From NCBI RefSeq assembly GCF_016741935.1, contig NZ_JAERRG010000006.1:62001-126000 (forward strand): a stretch of 64,000 bases of DNA, read 5' to 3'. Positions 1 to 7,417 of the stretch are shown in pieces (the first letter of the stretch is position 1; each line of letters begins with the position of its first letter). The DNA comes from Streptomyces endocoffeicus (GTDB lineage Bacteria; Actinomycetota; Actinomycetes; Streptomycetales; Streptomycetaceae). Under the pieces are notes generated by a model. It did no database searches. It was not told the DNA's origin and saw only the letters and a program-made list of their open reading frames with translations. The translations under genes were made by a program, and so were the position numbers.

Positions 1-1
1 C

Positions 2-478
2 GGGGTGGTCCTCCAGAACGCCCAGCCCCTGGGCGGTACGATCCTCGACTGCGTCCGCGGCGCCGAGCCGTACACCCCCGAGGAGGCCATGGAGGCCGCC
101 GAACTGGCGGGTCTGGCCGAGGACATCCGGCAGATGCCCATGGGGCTCCAGACCATGATCTCCGGCAGCGGCGCCATCTCCGGCGGCCAGCGGCAGCGGC
201 TGATGATCGCCCAGGCGCTCATCCGCCGTCCTCGCATCCTCTTCTTCGACGAGGCCACCAGCGCCCTGGACAACGAGACCCAGCGCATCGTCATCGACAG
301 CACCCGCCGGCTCAACGCCAGCCGACTGGTGATCGCACACCGGCTGTCGACCGTCATGGACGCCGACCGCGTACTGGTCATGGAGGACGGCCGGATCGTG
401 GAGCAGGGCGCCCCGGCCGAGCTGATGGCCATCCCGGGCGGCAAGCTGCACGAACTGGTGCGGCGCCAGACGCTCTAG
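2..478 (+). CDS. NHLM-type ABC transporter, C-terminal fragment (5' end outside window)
   Basis: The reading frame is open from the window edge to the TAG at 476-478, so only the last ~159 residues are present. They contain the end of an ABC ATPase domain: a Q-loop region (VLQNAQ), the signature motif ISGGQRQR, Walker B (ILFFDEATSALD) and the switch histidine (IAHRLS). The wording around these motifs (MPMGLQTMIS before the signature, LDNETQ after Walker B) is what I know from the NHLM bacteriocin-system ABC transporters, which export ribosomal peptides. The substrate is unknown, and any peptide and modification genes would lie to the left. It is convergent with the next gene, 48 nt away. The family call is moderately sure; that it is an ABC exporter ATPase is very sure. 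Confidence 0.85.
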   Translation, partial: GVVLQNAQPLGGTILDCVRGAEPYTPEEAMEAAELAGLAEDIRQMPMGLQTMISGSGAISGGQRQRLMIAQALIRRPRILFFDEATSALDNETQRIVIDSTRRLNASRLVIAHRLSTVMDADRVLVMEDGRIVEQGAPAELMAIPGGKLHELVRRQTL

Positions 479-526
479 CGCGGCGCCGCTCGGCGAGTTC
501 CATGGGGCGTCGGGGTGGTCGCGGTG

Positions 527-2101
527 CTACGGGGCGGCCGGGGTGGTGGACTCCTCGGCCTCCTCGGCCTTCTGCGGCTGGGCCACCGGGCCCGGCCTGC
601 CTCGCAGCGGGACCTCCTGGACACACAGGGCGGCGATGAAGGCCACGGTGCACACGACGGCCGCGGTCAGGAAGATCCGCTGGGTGCCGGTGGCCACCGC
701 GTGGAGATAGCCGTCCCTGACGGACTCCGGCAGCCGGGCCAGCGCCGCCGGATCGGGCCGGACCTCGCCCGTCTCCGCCCCGGCGGGCGCGTGGCCCCGT
801 ACGGCACCGGTGAACAGCGAACCGAAGACCGCCACGCCCAGGGAGCCGCCGATGGTGCGGAAGAGGGTGACCGACGCCGAGGCGGCCCCCATGTCGCGCA
901 GTTCCACGCTGTTCTGCGCGATGGTGGTGACCATCAGCATCTGGCAGCCCATGCCCGTGCCCACCAGGGCCATGAACCACCCGGTGGCCGCGCGGGAGGT
1001 CGTGGTGTCCATGGTGGCCAGCAGGAACAGTCCGACGGCCATGCAGACCGTGCCCACGATGGGGAAGATCTTGTATCGGCCGGTGGCGGACATGACCTTG
1101 CCGCCGACCTGGGACATGACCACCACGGGGATCATCAGGGGGAGCAGCAGCAGACCGGAGCGGGAGGCGGAGACGCCCTGGACGGTCTGCTGGTACAGCG
1201 GCAGATACAGCGAGCAGCCGAACATCACCACCCCGCCCACCAGGATCAGCGCGGACGCCAGGGGGAAGTTGCGGTGTCCGGTGAAGATGCGCAGCGGCAT
1301 GAGCGGTTCGGCCGCGCGCCGCTGCCGGGCCACGAAGGCGGCCACGCCCACCGCGGCCAGAGTGAACAGACCCAGGATCTGCCATGAGGTCCACGCGTAG
1401 GTGGAGCCGGCCCAGGTGGCGGCCAGGGTGAGGGCGCACACGGTCGTCGTCATCACGGTGATGCCCGGCCAGTCGATACGGGCCTTGGTGCGGGTGGCGG
1501 GCAGCCGCAGCGTCAGCTGACACCAGACCAGGGTGAGGACGCCGAGCGGCAGATTGATGAAGAAGGCCCAGCGCCAGCCGAGGTGGCCGGTGACGAAGCC
1601 GCCGAGCAGCGGGCCGCCGATGGTTCCGATGGCCATGATGGAGGCGGTCATGCCCTGGTAGCGGCCCCGCTCCCGGGGCGGCGCCAGCGAGGCGATCAGG
1701 GCGAAGGCACCGGCGCCGATACCGCCCGCGCCCAGACCCTGCAGCGCCCGGAAGACGATCAGCTGGGTCATCGTGTGGGCCGCGCCGGACAGCGCCGAGC
1801 CGAGCACGAAGACGACGACGGCGATCAGATACATGTGCTTGCGGCCGTACAGATCGCCGAACTTGCCCCAGACGGGGGTGGAGGCGGCGGTGGCCAGGGT
1901 GTAGGCGGTCACTACCCAGGAGATGTGCTCCAGGCCGCCGAGATCGCCGACGATCGTCGGCATCGCGGTGCCGACGATCGTGGAGTCGAGCATCGACAGC
2001 AGCATCGCGAGCAGCACACCGAGCAGGGCCGGACGGACGCTTTTCGGGGTGTTCTCCGGCGGGGCGGGACTGCCGGACGGCGGTGCGTCGGATACGGACA
2101 T
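527..2101 (-). CDS. DHA2-family MFS multidrug exporter
   Basis: This 524-residue integral membrane protein should be a proton-driven drug exporter of the 14-helix DHA2 (EmrB/QacA) family. Near the N-terminus it has LLSMLDSTIVGTAMPTI, the motif D1 region typical of DHA2 members, followed by motif A (GKFGDLYGRKH) and the motif C region (GTIGGPLLGGF). Long hydrophobic stretches cover most of the length. The ATG at 2101 is preceded by a purine-rich AAGGAAG about nine bases upstream. The divergent TetR gene at 2251 and the imperfect palindrome between them suggest the usual arrangement in which the regulator represses the pump until a ligand binds. The substrate cannot be read from sequence. Confidence 0.93.
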   Translation of the reverse strand: MSVSDAPPSGSPAPPENTPKSVRPALLGVLLAMLLSMLDSTIVGTAMPTIVGDLGGLEHISWVVTAYTLATAASTPVWGKFGDLYGRKHMYLIAVVVFVLGSALSGAAHTMTQLIVFRALQGLGAGGIGAGAFALIASLAPPRERGRYQGMTASIMAIGTIGGPLLGGFVTGHLGWRWAFFINLPLGVLTLVWCQLTLRLPATRTKARIDWPGITVMTTTVCALTLAATWAGSTYAWTSWQILGLFTLAAVGVAAFVARQRRAAEPLMPLRIFTGHRNFPLASALILVGGVVMFGCSLYLPLYQQTVQGVSASRSGLLLLPLMIPVVVMSQVGGKVMSATGRYKIFPIVGTVCMAVGLFLLATMDTTTSRAATGWFMALVGTGMGCQMLMVTTIAQNSVELRDMGAASASVTLFRTIGGSLGVAVFGSLFTGAVRGHAPAGAETGEVRPDPAALARLPESVRDGYLHAVATGTQRIFLTAAVVCTVAFIAALCVQEVPLRGRPGPVAQPQKAEEAEESTTPAAP

Positions 2102-2194
2102 GGCGGATCACTTCCTTCTCAACGCGCTCGGCGCGGGGTTCCGAAAGACGGGAGCCGAAAGGGCGGGACGCGAACAGAAGAGCACACCGACTAA

Positions 2195-2217
2195 AAAAGT
2201 GCAACGACTCAACTTTT
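2195..2217. promoter_or_regulatory. candidate TetR operator between pump and regulator
   Basis: An imperfect 23-bp palindrome centred at 2206 has arms AAAAGT and ACTTTT; 7 of 11 base pairs are symmetric. It lies in the only AT-rich patch of the divergent intergenic region. TTGCAC, read on the minus strand at 2199-2204, could be the -35 box of the pump gene. On the plus strand TAGAGT at 2238-2243 could be a -10 box for the regulator. Operator function is inferred from position and symmetry only. Confidence 0.5.
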
Positions 2218-2250
2218 CTATTCGGTCCACATGCGGCTAGAGTGGTCCCC

Positions 2251-2826
2251 GTGAACGAGACGATGGGGCGCCGTGAGCGCAAGAAGGCCGCCACCCGCCA
2301 GGCGCTGGCGGACGCGGCCCTGAGGCTGTTCCTCGACCGCGGCTTCGACCAGGTGAGCGTGCGGGACATCGCGGAGGCCGCCGACGTCTCCACCACCACG
2401 GTCTTCAAGCACTTCCCCAGCAAGGAGGCCCTGCTCTTCGACCTGGACTCCGACCGGGAAGCCGCCCTCATAGCCGTCGTGCGCGACCGGCCCGAGGGGA
2501 TGTCCATCCCCCGGGCCCTGCGCGAGCACACGCTGCGGATGCACTCCGACGGTGCGGGCGACCCCCAGTTGGCGCGGTTCGTCGAACTGACGGAGAGCAC
2601 CCCGGCGCTGCGGGAGTACGGCCGCCGCATGTGGATGCGCCACGAGGCCGCTCTCGCCGCCGCCGTCGCCGAGGCCACCGGCGCCCCCGAGGACGACCCG
2701 GGATGTGCGGCGCTCGCCCACTTCGCGCTGGAGACCGTCAGCTTCGCCCGGGGCCGGGCCGACGCCCGGCAGGCCGTCGAGGCCGCCTTCGCCCTCCTCG
2801 AACACGGCTGGCCCGCGGCCGGTTAG
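2251..2826 (+). CDS. TetR/AcrR-family transcriptional regulator
   Basis: This 191-residue protein has an N-terminal TetR helix-turn-helix: ALRLFLDRGFDQVSVRDIAEAA, then DVSTTTVFKHFPSKEALLF. The last part (TVFKHFPSKE) is the recognition helix and following turn. The rest is a ligand-binding helical domain of unknown specificity. I chose the GTG at 2251 because the product then begins with a short lead (NETMGRRERKK) into the HTH as usual in the family; the frame stays open upstream to 2083 but without a ribosome site. No Shine-Dalgarno sequence is visible before the GTG, and a possible -10 (2238-2243) sits 7 bases upstream, so the mRNA may be leaderless. It probably represses the divergent DHA2 pump. 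Confidence 0.88.
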   Translation: MNETMGRRERKKAATRQALADAALRLFLDRGFDQVSVRDIAEAADVSTTTVFKHFPSKEALLFDLDSDREAALIAVVRDRPEGMSIPRALREHTLRMHSDGAGDPQLARFVELTESTPALREYGRRMWMRHEAALAAAVAEATGAPEDDPGCAALAHFALETVSFARGRADARQAVEAAFALLEHGWPAAG

Positions 2827-2923
2827 CGATGCCCACCGCGGCGTCCGGGCCGGTTTGCGGACTTGGCGCAAGTTTCGGGCGGCTGCCGGATGCGGGGGCA
2901 CGAGGGCGTTAGCGTCTGTCGCT

Positions 2924-4615
2924 ATGCGGTGGGCCGGTGTGATCGACAGCGTGACCAGGACCGTCGGCGGGTCGAAGGGCCGGTGGCCGGCGGCGTCGGC
3001 GCGGCATCGGCGGTGGCTGGTGGTGGCCGCCGTCGCGGCGCTCCTCGTCCAGATGGCATTCGCGATGGTCACCACGGCGGTGGAGCAGACGCCGACCATC
3101 GACGAGCCGGTGTACGTCGGCGCTGCGGTGGACTCCCTGCACCATCACCGGGTGCGCTACAACCCCGAACACCCCCCGCTGGGCAAGCTCATCGTCGCGA
3201 CGGGGGTGGCGTTCGCCCGGCCGCACCTCGACGCCGGTTTCACCGGTGACCAGACGGCGCTCGGGCGGCATGTGCTGTACGAGGCGGGTAACGACCCCTG
3301 GCGGCTGATGCTGTGCGCACGGCTGCCGATGATCGCGCTGACGCTGCTGTTCGGGCTGGTGGTGTTCGCGTTCGCCCGCGAACTGACCGGCCCCGTGGGC
3401 GGGGCGGTGGCCCTCGCGCTGTACACCTTCTCGCCGGATGTCATCGCGCACGGCTCGCTCGCCACACTCGACGTACCGGCGGCCGGTTTCCTGCTCACAT
3501 CGGTCTGGCTGCTGTGGCGGGCGCGGCGGCGGCCGCGATGGCACCTTCCACTCGCCGGGGTGGCGCTCGGCGCCGCCCTCGCCACGAAGATGAGCATGCT
3601 GGCAGCGGTCCCGGTGCTGCTGCTCCTGACCGTGCTCTCGGTCTGGTACGCCCGCCGCACCCACCACCGCACACCGCGCGACCAAGTGCGGTCGCTCGGC
3701 ATCGGAGTGGCGGCGGCGGTGGCCATGGCGCTGATCGCGGTGGCCGTGGTGTGGGCCGCCTACCTCCTGGTCGACCCCCGGCTGCGCTGGACGCCCACCG
3801 GGCCGGTGCCCGCCGTCCGGGGCTTGCGCGGGCTCGCCGTCCACTGGCTGCCGCTGCCGGAGGCGTACCGCGACGGGATGCGCATCCAGTTCGGCTTCGA
3901 GCAGGACACCTGGCATGGGTTTCTGCTCGGCCGCCGCTACCTCGGGTCGCTGTGGTACTACCTGCCGGTCGCGCTGCTGGTGAAGACGCCCCTGGGCATG
4001 CTGGCGCTCTGGTCGGCCGGGGCGGTCACGGTGCTGGTGGTGCCCCGGCTGCGGCCCGCCGCGCCGTATGTGCTCGTCCCCGCGGCCGTGCTGCTGCTCG
4101 CCGCCCTGGACGGGGCCCGCAACCTCGGGGTGCGGTACGCCATCTTCCTGCCGATGTTCCTGGCGGTCGCGGCGGCCGGGTTGATGGCCGTGCGGCGGCG
4201 ATGGGCGTACGGGGTCACGCTGGCGCTGGTGCTGTTCGTCGCGGTCAGCTCGCTGCGGACGTATCCGTACTACCTGCCGTACTCCAACGAGGCGTTCGGC
4301 GGTCCGTCCCGGACCCATCTGCGGCTGCACGACTCGAACGTCGACTGGGGGCAGGACCTGGGGCGGCTGGCCGACCGCCTCCGGGAGCGCTACCGGGGCG
4401 AGCGGATCTGGCTCGTCTACAAGGGCAGCGGTGTGCCGTCCGCCTACGGCATCCACGCCTCCGACCCACGCCGGGCCGCCCCGGAGGAGGTGCGCGGGCT
4501 GCTGGTGGTCTCGGACTCCTCGATCGCCCAGGCCACCGGACGGCTGGCGGCGCTGATCGACGGCAGCCGTCCGATTGACGAGGTCGGCCATTCGATCACC
4601 ATCTACCGCCGCTGA
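2924..4615 (+). CDS. GT39/ArnT-like membrane glycosyltransferase
   Basis: This 563-residue polytopic membrane protein resembles polyprenyl-phosphate-dependent glycosyltransferases of the PMT/ArnT superfamily. After a basic N-terminus and a first helix, the first external loop carries TIDEPVYVGAA and YNPEHPPLGKL. The acidic DE pair and the NPEHPPL signature are typical of GT39-like enzymes, which transfer a sugar from a lipid carrier at the outer membrane face. About ten further hydrophobic segments follow, and the C-terminal part is soluble and ends ITIYRR. The ATG at 2924 gives a natural start just before the first membrane helix; a GTG a few codons later is also possible. Donor and acceptor are unknown, and the neighbours give no pathway clue. 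Confidence 0.82.
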   Translation: MRWAGVIDSVTRTVGGSKGRWPAASARHRRWLVVAAVAALLVQMAFAMVTTAVEQTPTIDEPVYVGAAVDSLHHHRVRYNPEHPPLGKLIVATGVAFARPHLDAGFTGDQTALGRHVLYEAGNDPWRLMLCARLPMIALTLLFGLVVFAFARELTGPVGGAVALALYTFSPDVIAHGSLATLDVPAAGFLLTSVWLLWRARRRPRWHLPLAGVALGAALATKMSMLAAVPVLLLLTVLSVWYARRTHHRTPRDQVRSLGIGVAAAVAMALIAVAVVWAAYLLVDPRLRWTPTGPVPAVRGLRGLAVHWLPLPEAYRDGMRIQFGFEQDTWHGFLLGRRYLGSLWYYLPVALLVKTPLGMLALWSAGAVTVLVVPRLRPAAPYVLVPAAVLLLAALDGARNLGVRYAIFLPMFLAVAAAGLMAVRRRWAYGVTLALVLFVAVSSLRTYPYYLPYSNEAFGGPSRTHLRLHDSNVDWGQDLGRLADRLRERYRGERIWLVYKGSGVPSAYGIHASDPRRAAPEEVRGLLVVSDSSIAQATGRLAALIDGSRPIDEVGHSITIYRR

Positions 4616-4964
4616 CCGCCCACCGCCATGTCATGACATCTCTCACACAGGGCGCCGGAGTAAAGGGGGCGTAGCGGCGCATATCGACTAGGCGGCATAG
4701 TGGGTTTTGTCTGTCCTGTCGGACATGGTGGATTCTGCGTCGCCCCGGCCCCGGCACTTCGGGCCCGCCACCCACTCGCCTGGTTGCCAGGATTTCTGAT
4801 GGCGTGTCGGGCCACCGCGGCCTTCCCCGGAACCCGCTCAGCATGACTCTCCGCTGAGCGCAAGTTCCGTCCTCACTACGAACCCGTGTCGTACGAACAC
4901 GTGTGTTGCCCGAGTGGCGGACGGCTCCAAGAATGACGGGCCTCAACCGAGTGTGAGGTCCCGA
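4616..4964. other. 349-nt intergenic region with several hairpins (leader of CAP gene)
   Basis: No protein-coding gene is supported here. The stretch holds small inverted repeats: TGTCC/GGACA around 4709-4722, CTGG/CCAG near 4785, and an 8-bp stem CGCTCAGC/GCTGAGCG at 4835-4842 and 4853-4860 with a 10-nt loop. An 8-bp palindrome ACACGTGT lies near 4898. A long structured leader in front of a secreted cell-wall-associated gene recalls the c-di-AMP (ydaO) riboswitches known in Streptomyces, but I could not find that motif's conserved blocks. Part of the structure may simply terminate the upstream gene. Confidence 0.5.
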
Positions 4965-5546
4965 ATGAGCAAGCACCGCAGCAGCACGACGCACCGCCGC
5001 AAGATAGCCATCGCCACGCTCGCCGTGGCCGCCGTGGGTGTTCCCTCGGCCGCGATGGCATCGCAGTACACCGCCCCCGCGCGCTCCCACTTCGCCCCCG
5101 CGCGCTCCCACTCCGCCACCCCCACGGGCTCCCCCTCCGCCCCCTCCACGGGCTCCCCCTCCGCGGCCGCCACCGACCAGCAGGAAGTGGTGGACCTGGT
5201 CAACAGCGAGCGCGGCAAGGCCGGTTGTCAGCCGCTGACCGTGAACGCGAAGCTGACCAAGGCCGCCCAGGACCACAGCGAGGACATGGCGGCCCACCGC
5301 AATATGTCGCACACCGGCTCCGACGGCTCCTCCCCGGGTGACCGGATCGAGCGCGCGGGCTACTCCTGGCGCGCCTACGGCGAGAACGTGGCCTACGGCT
5401 ATGACTCGCCCAAGAGCGTCATGGCGGGCTGGATGAACAGCTCCGGCCACAAGGCCAACATCCTGAACTGCGACTTCAAGGAGATCGGCGTCGGCCTGGC
5501 GCAGCCCGGCAACTACTGGACGCAGGACTTCGGCACCGCCCGATAG
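4965..5546 (+). CDS. secreted CAP/SCP-domain protein
   Basis: This 193-residue secreted protein starts with a basic stretch (MSKHRSSTTHRRK) and a hydrophobic segment ending AAMAS, a plausible Sec signal peptide. A low-complexity Ser/Thr/Pro/Ala linker follows, with repeats of PARSH and TGSPSA. The C-terminal ~125 residues are a CAP (cysteine-rich secretory, SCP/PR1) domain. HTGSDGSSPGDRIERAGY and GENVAYG are family motifs, followed by SGHKANILNCDFKEIGVGL and the WTQDFG end. In bacteria such proteins act outside the cell; their biochemical role is poorly defined. I prefer the ATG at 4965 over the GTG at 4914 because GAGG lies six bases upstream and the signal peptide then has normal length. 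Its stop is one base from the convergent TetR gene. Confidence 0.88.
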   Translation: MSKHRSSTTHRRKIAIATLAVAAVGVPSAAMASQYTAPARSHFAPARSHSATPTGSPSAPSTGSPSAAATDQQEVVDLVNSERGKAGCQPLTVNAKLTKAAQDHSEDMAAHRNMSHTGSDGSSPGDRIERAGYSWRAYGENVAYGYDSPKSVMAGWMNSSGHKANILNCDFKEIGVGLAQPGNYWTQDFGTAR

Positions 5547-5547
5547 C

Positions 5548-6231
5548 TCATCCCTCGGCTGTCCGGGGCAACCGGCCCAGCCCCAGCGGGGCGGGTGGCG
5601 GGAGGGGGCGGGCCGGTTCGGCCCGCCCCGCCTCGAAGGACCGCAGGAGGTGGGCGACCAGCCGCCGGGACGCGGCCGGTGCGGTCGCGGCGTCGCCGAT
5701 GACACCTTTGTTGGCCAGGAAGACGAGGCTCAGGTCGGACACGTCGAAGTCCTCGCGCAGCCGCCCCGCCGCCTTGGCGCGCCGGACCACCTCGGCGAAG
5801 CCCTCTTCGATCCGCAGTCGCTCCCGCTCGAAGCCGACCGTGTCGGGGAGCGACAACAGCAAGGCGTCGTTGAACTCCCGGTCCTGCGCCTGCGAAGCAC
5901 ACACCGTCTCGATGGTCCGGCGGAAGGCCCGCCATGCGTCGTCGTCGGCCAGGGCGTCGTCGACGATCGTCGCACAGGTGGCGAACTCGTCCGAGAACAC
6001 CTCCCTGACCAGCGCCTCCCGGGTGGGGAAGCGCCGGTACAGCGTGGCCACCCCGACCCCGGCATGACGGGCGATGGTGGCCATCGGCACATCGAGCCCA
6101 CGCGAGACGAAGAGCACCCGGGCCGCATCGAGGACACGTCGGCGGTTGGACGCCGCGTCGGACCGCAACCCCGGACTTCCGGTGTCCCGGTCATCGGTGG
6201 CGGGCGCTATATGAGAGGCGTGAGCGGGCAT
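5548..6231 (-). CDS. TetR-family transcriptional regulator
   Basis: This 227-residue regulator has a TetR DNA-binding domain: RRVLDAARVLFVSRGLDVPM, then ATIARHAGVGVATLYRRFPTREAL, a clear HTH with recognition helix VATLYRRFP. The C-terminal half is the variable ligand-binding domain with a Pro-rich tail. I start at the ATG at 6231, eight bases after AAGG on the minus strand; a GTG at 6240 is also in frame but overlaps that ribosome site. It is divergent from the quinone-oxidoreductase-like gene at 6322, across a 90-nt spacer, and is probably its local regulator; I saw no convincing operator palindrome there. The gene is convergent with the CAP gene and nearly abuts it. Confidence 0.88.
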   Translation of the reverse strand: MPAHASHIAPATDDRDTGSPGLRSDAASNRRRVLDAARVLFVSRGLDVPMATIARHAGVGVATLYRRFPTREALVREVFSDEFATCATIVDDALADDDAWRAFRRTIETVCASQAQDREFNDALLLSLPDTVGFERERLRIEEGFAEVVRRAKAAGRLREDFDVSDLSLVFLANKGVIGDAATAPAASRRLVAHLLRSFEAGRAEPARPLPPPAPLGLGRLPRTAEG

Positions 6232-6321
6232 GTTTCTCACCTTACGCCGACCGGGCGGTTTTCCCCTTTGCGCGCATTAGCGTGGCGGCAACCCCGATGT
6301 GCGAAAGGGACGATGAGGGCG

Positions 6322-7281
6322 ATGAGCGAGATGCGCGCGGCGCGGTACGACCGGTTCGGACCTCCCGAGGTGCTGTACGAGGGCACCGTGCCGAAGCCGG
6401 TGGCCGGTCCGGACGAGGTGCTGGTGCGGGTGCACGCCACGAGCGTGAACGGTGGCGAGCTCTCGGGCCGGGCGGGCAAGCTGAAGCTGGTGACCGGGCG
6501 GAAGTTCCCCCAGGGTACCGGTGTCGACATCACCGGGGAGATCGCCGAGGTGGGCTCCTCCGTGGGCCATCTCGCGGTGGGCGACCTGGTGTGGGGGGCG
6601 ACGCCGCGCGGGACGTTCGGGGCGGCCGCCGAGTACGTGGCCGTCCGGCCACGTCAGCTCTCCGTCGCGCCCGAGGGTATCGATCTGGTCCGGGCCGCGG
6701 CCCTGCCCATCGTCGGCACCACGGCCATCACGGCGCTGCGCGACAAGATCGGCCTGCGGGGCGGCGAGCGGCTGCTGGTGCGCGGGGCGGCCGGCGGTGT
6801 CGGCAGCGTCGCCGTGCAGCTCGGACACGCGCTCGGCGCCCATGTCACCGCGCTCGCCGGAGCGAAGGCGCTCGACCTGGTCCGGGAGCTCGGAGCCGAT
6901 GAGGCGCATGACTACCGGACCACCGGGCCGACCGCCCTCGGTCCCTTCGACGCCGTACTGGACGCAGTGGGCACCGGGCTCGCCGCGTACCGCGGGCTGC
7001 TGTCGCCCGGCGGCCGCATGGTGTCCATCGCCTTCGACGCAGACCGTCCGCTGTCCGCGCTGGGCTCTATCCTCGTCTCCACCCTGCACGGCTCACGGCG
7101 GGTGCGGGCCTTCTCCGGCAATCCCACGCATCAGCTTTTCGCCGACCTCGCCGCGTATGTGGAGAACGGGGCGATCCGGCCGGTCGTCGACACCGTGCAT
7201 CCGCTCTCCGGTATCGGAGAGGCCCATCGCGCCTTGGAAGCCGGCGGTGTCCGCGGCAAACACGTCATCCAGGTGAAATGA
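6322..7281 (+). CDS. NADP-dependent zinc-less alcohol dehydrogenase / quinone oxidoreductase family protein
   Basis: This ~319-residue protein belongs to the medium-chain dehydrogenase/reductase superfamily, in the quinone oxidoreductase-like branch that lacks zinc. The GroES-like N-terminal half shows RYDRFGPPEVL, VLVRVHATSVNGGEL and GTGVDITGEIAEVG. The Rossmann half has the nucleotide-binding loop RGAAGGVGSVAVQLG (AAGGVG replaces GxGxxG), and the C-terminus ends GKHVIQVK. Such enzymes use NADPH to reduce quinones or activated alkenes; the substrate is unknown. ATGs at 6313, 6322 and 6331 are all in frame. I chose 6322 because AAGGGA at 6305-6310 is then 11 bases away, against only two for 6313. 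It is divergent from a TetR gene and followed by a strong terminator. Confidence 0.86.
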   Translation: MSEMRAARYDRFGPPEVLYEGTVPKPVAGPDEVLVRVHATSVNGGELSGRAGKLKLVTGRKFPQGTGVDITGEIAEVGSSVGHLAVGDLVWGATPRGTFGAAAEYVAVRPRQLSVAPEGIDLVRAAALPIVGTTAITALRDKIGLRGGERLLVRGAAGGVGSVAVQLGHALGAHVTALAGAKALDLVRELGADEAHDYRTTGPTALGPFDAVLDAVGTGLAAYRGLLSPGGRMVSIAFDADRPLSALGSILVSTLHGSRRVRAFSGNPTHQLFADLAAYVENGAIRPVVDTVHPLSGIGEAHRALEAGGVRGKHVIQVK

Positions 7282-7293
7282 GGTCATAAAACA

Positions 7294-7333
7294 GAGAAAC
7301 GCCCCGGCTGCCTTGACGGCCGGGGCGTTTCTC
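7294..7333 (+). terminator. strong intrinsic-type hairpin after the oxidoreductase gene
   Basis: A perfect 15-bp stem (7294-7308 with 7319-7333) is closed by a 10-nt loop and begins 12 nt after the stop codon. There is no U-tract, as is common in Streptomyces. The putative -35 box of the next gene lies in the loop. Confidence 0.85.
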
Positions 7334-7343
7334 GGCGTATATT
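7313..7343 (+). promoter_or_regulatory. candidate promoter of the HelD-like gene
   Basis: TTGACG at 7313-7318 and TATATT at 7338-7343, separated by 19 bases, resemble a sigma-70-like promoter. The -35 element falls in the loop of the upstream terminator hairpin. Transcription would begin near 7350, giving a leader of about 70 nt. The spacing is slightly long, so this is a candidate only. Confidence 0.55.
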
Positions 7344-7355
7344 GGGGATTTCCTC

Positions 7356-7374
7356 TGCCATTACGCTTATGGCA
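7356..7374. promoter_or_regulatory. 19-nt inverted repeat in the leader of the HelD-like gene
   Basis: TGCCAT at 7356-7361 and ATGGCA at 7369-7374 form a perfect 6-bp inverted repeat around a 7-nt spacer. A second pair, TTTCC (7349-7353) and GGAAA (7378-7382), extends it with a small bulge. It could be an operator just downstream of the start site or an mRNA hairpin. Some actinobacterial HelD-family genes are controlled by a 19-bp inverted repeat linked to rifamycin response (RAE). I could not confirm that this matches that consensus. Confidence 0.5.
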
Positions 7375-7417
7375 TGGGGAAACCTGATGAAGTCATCGTA
7401 TCCCGGCGGGAGTCGAA

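Noticed and set aside
4616..4964. ydaO-type c-di-AMP riboswitch
   Set aside because: The conserved blocks I know for this riboswitch could not be found, so the region is described only as a structured leader.
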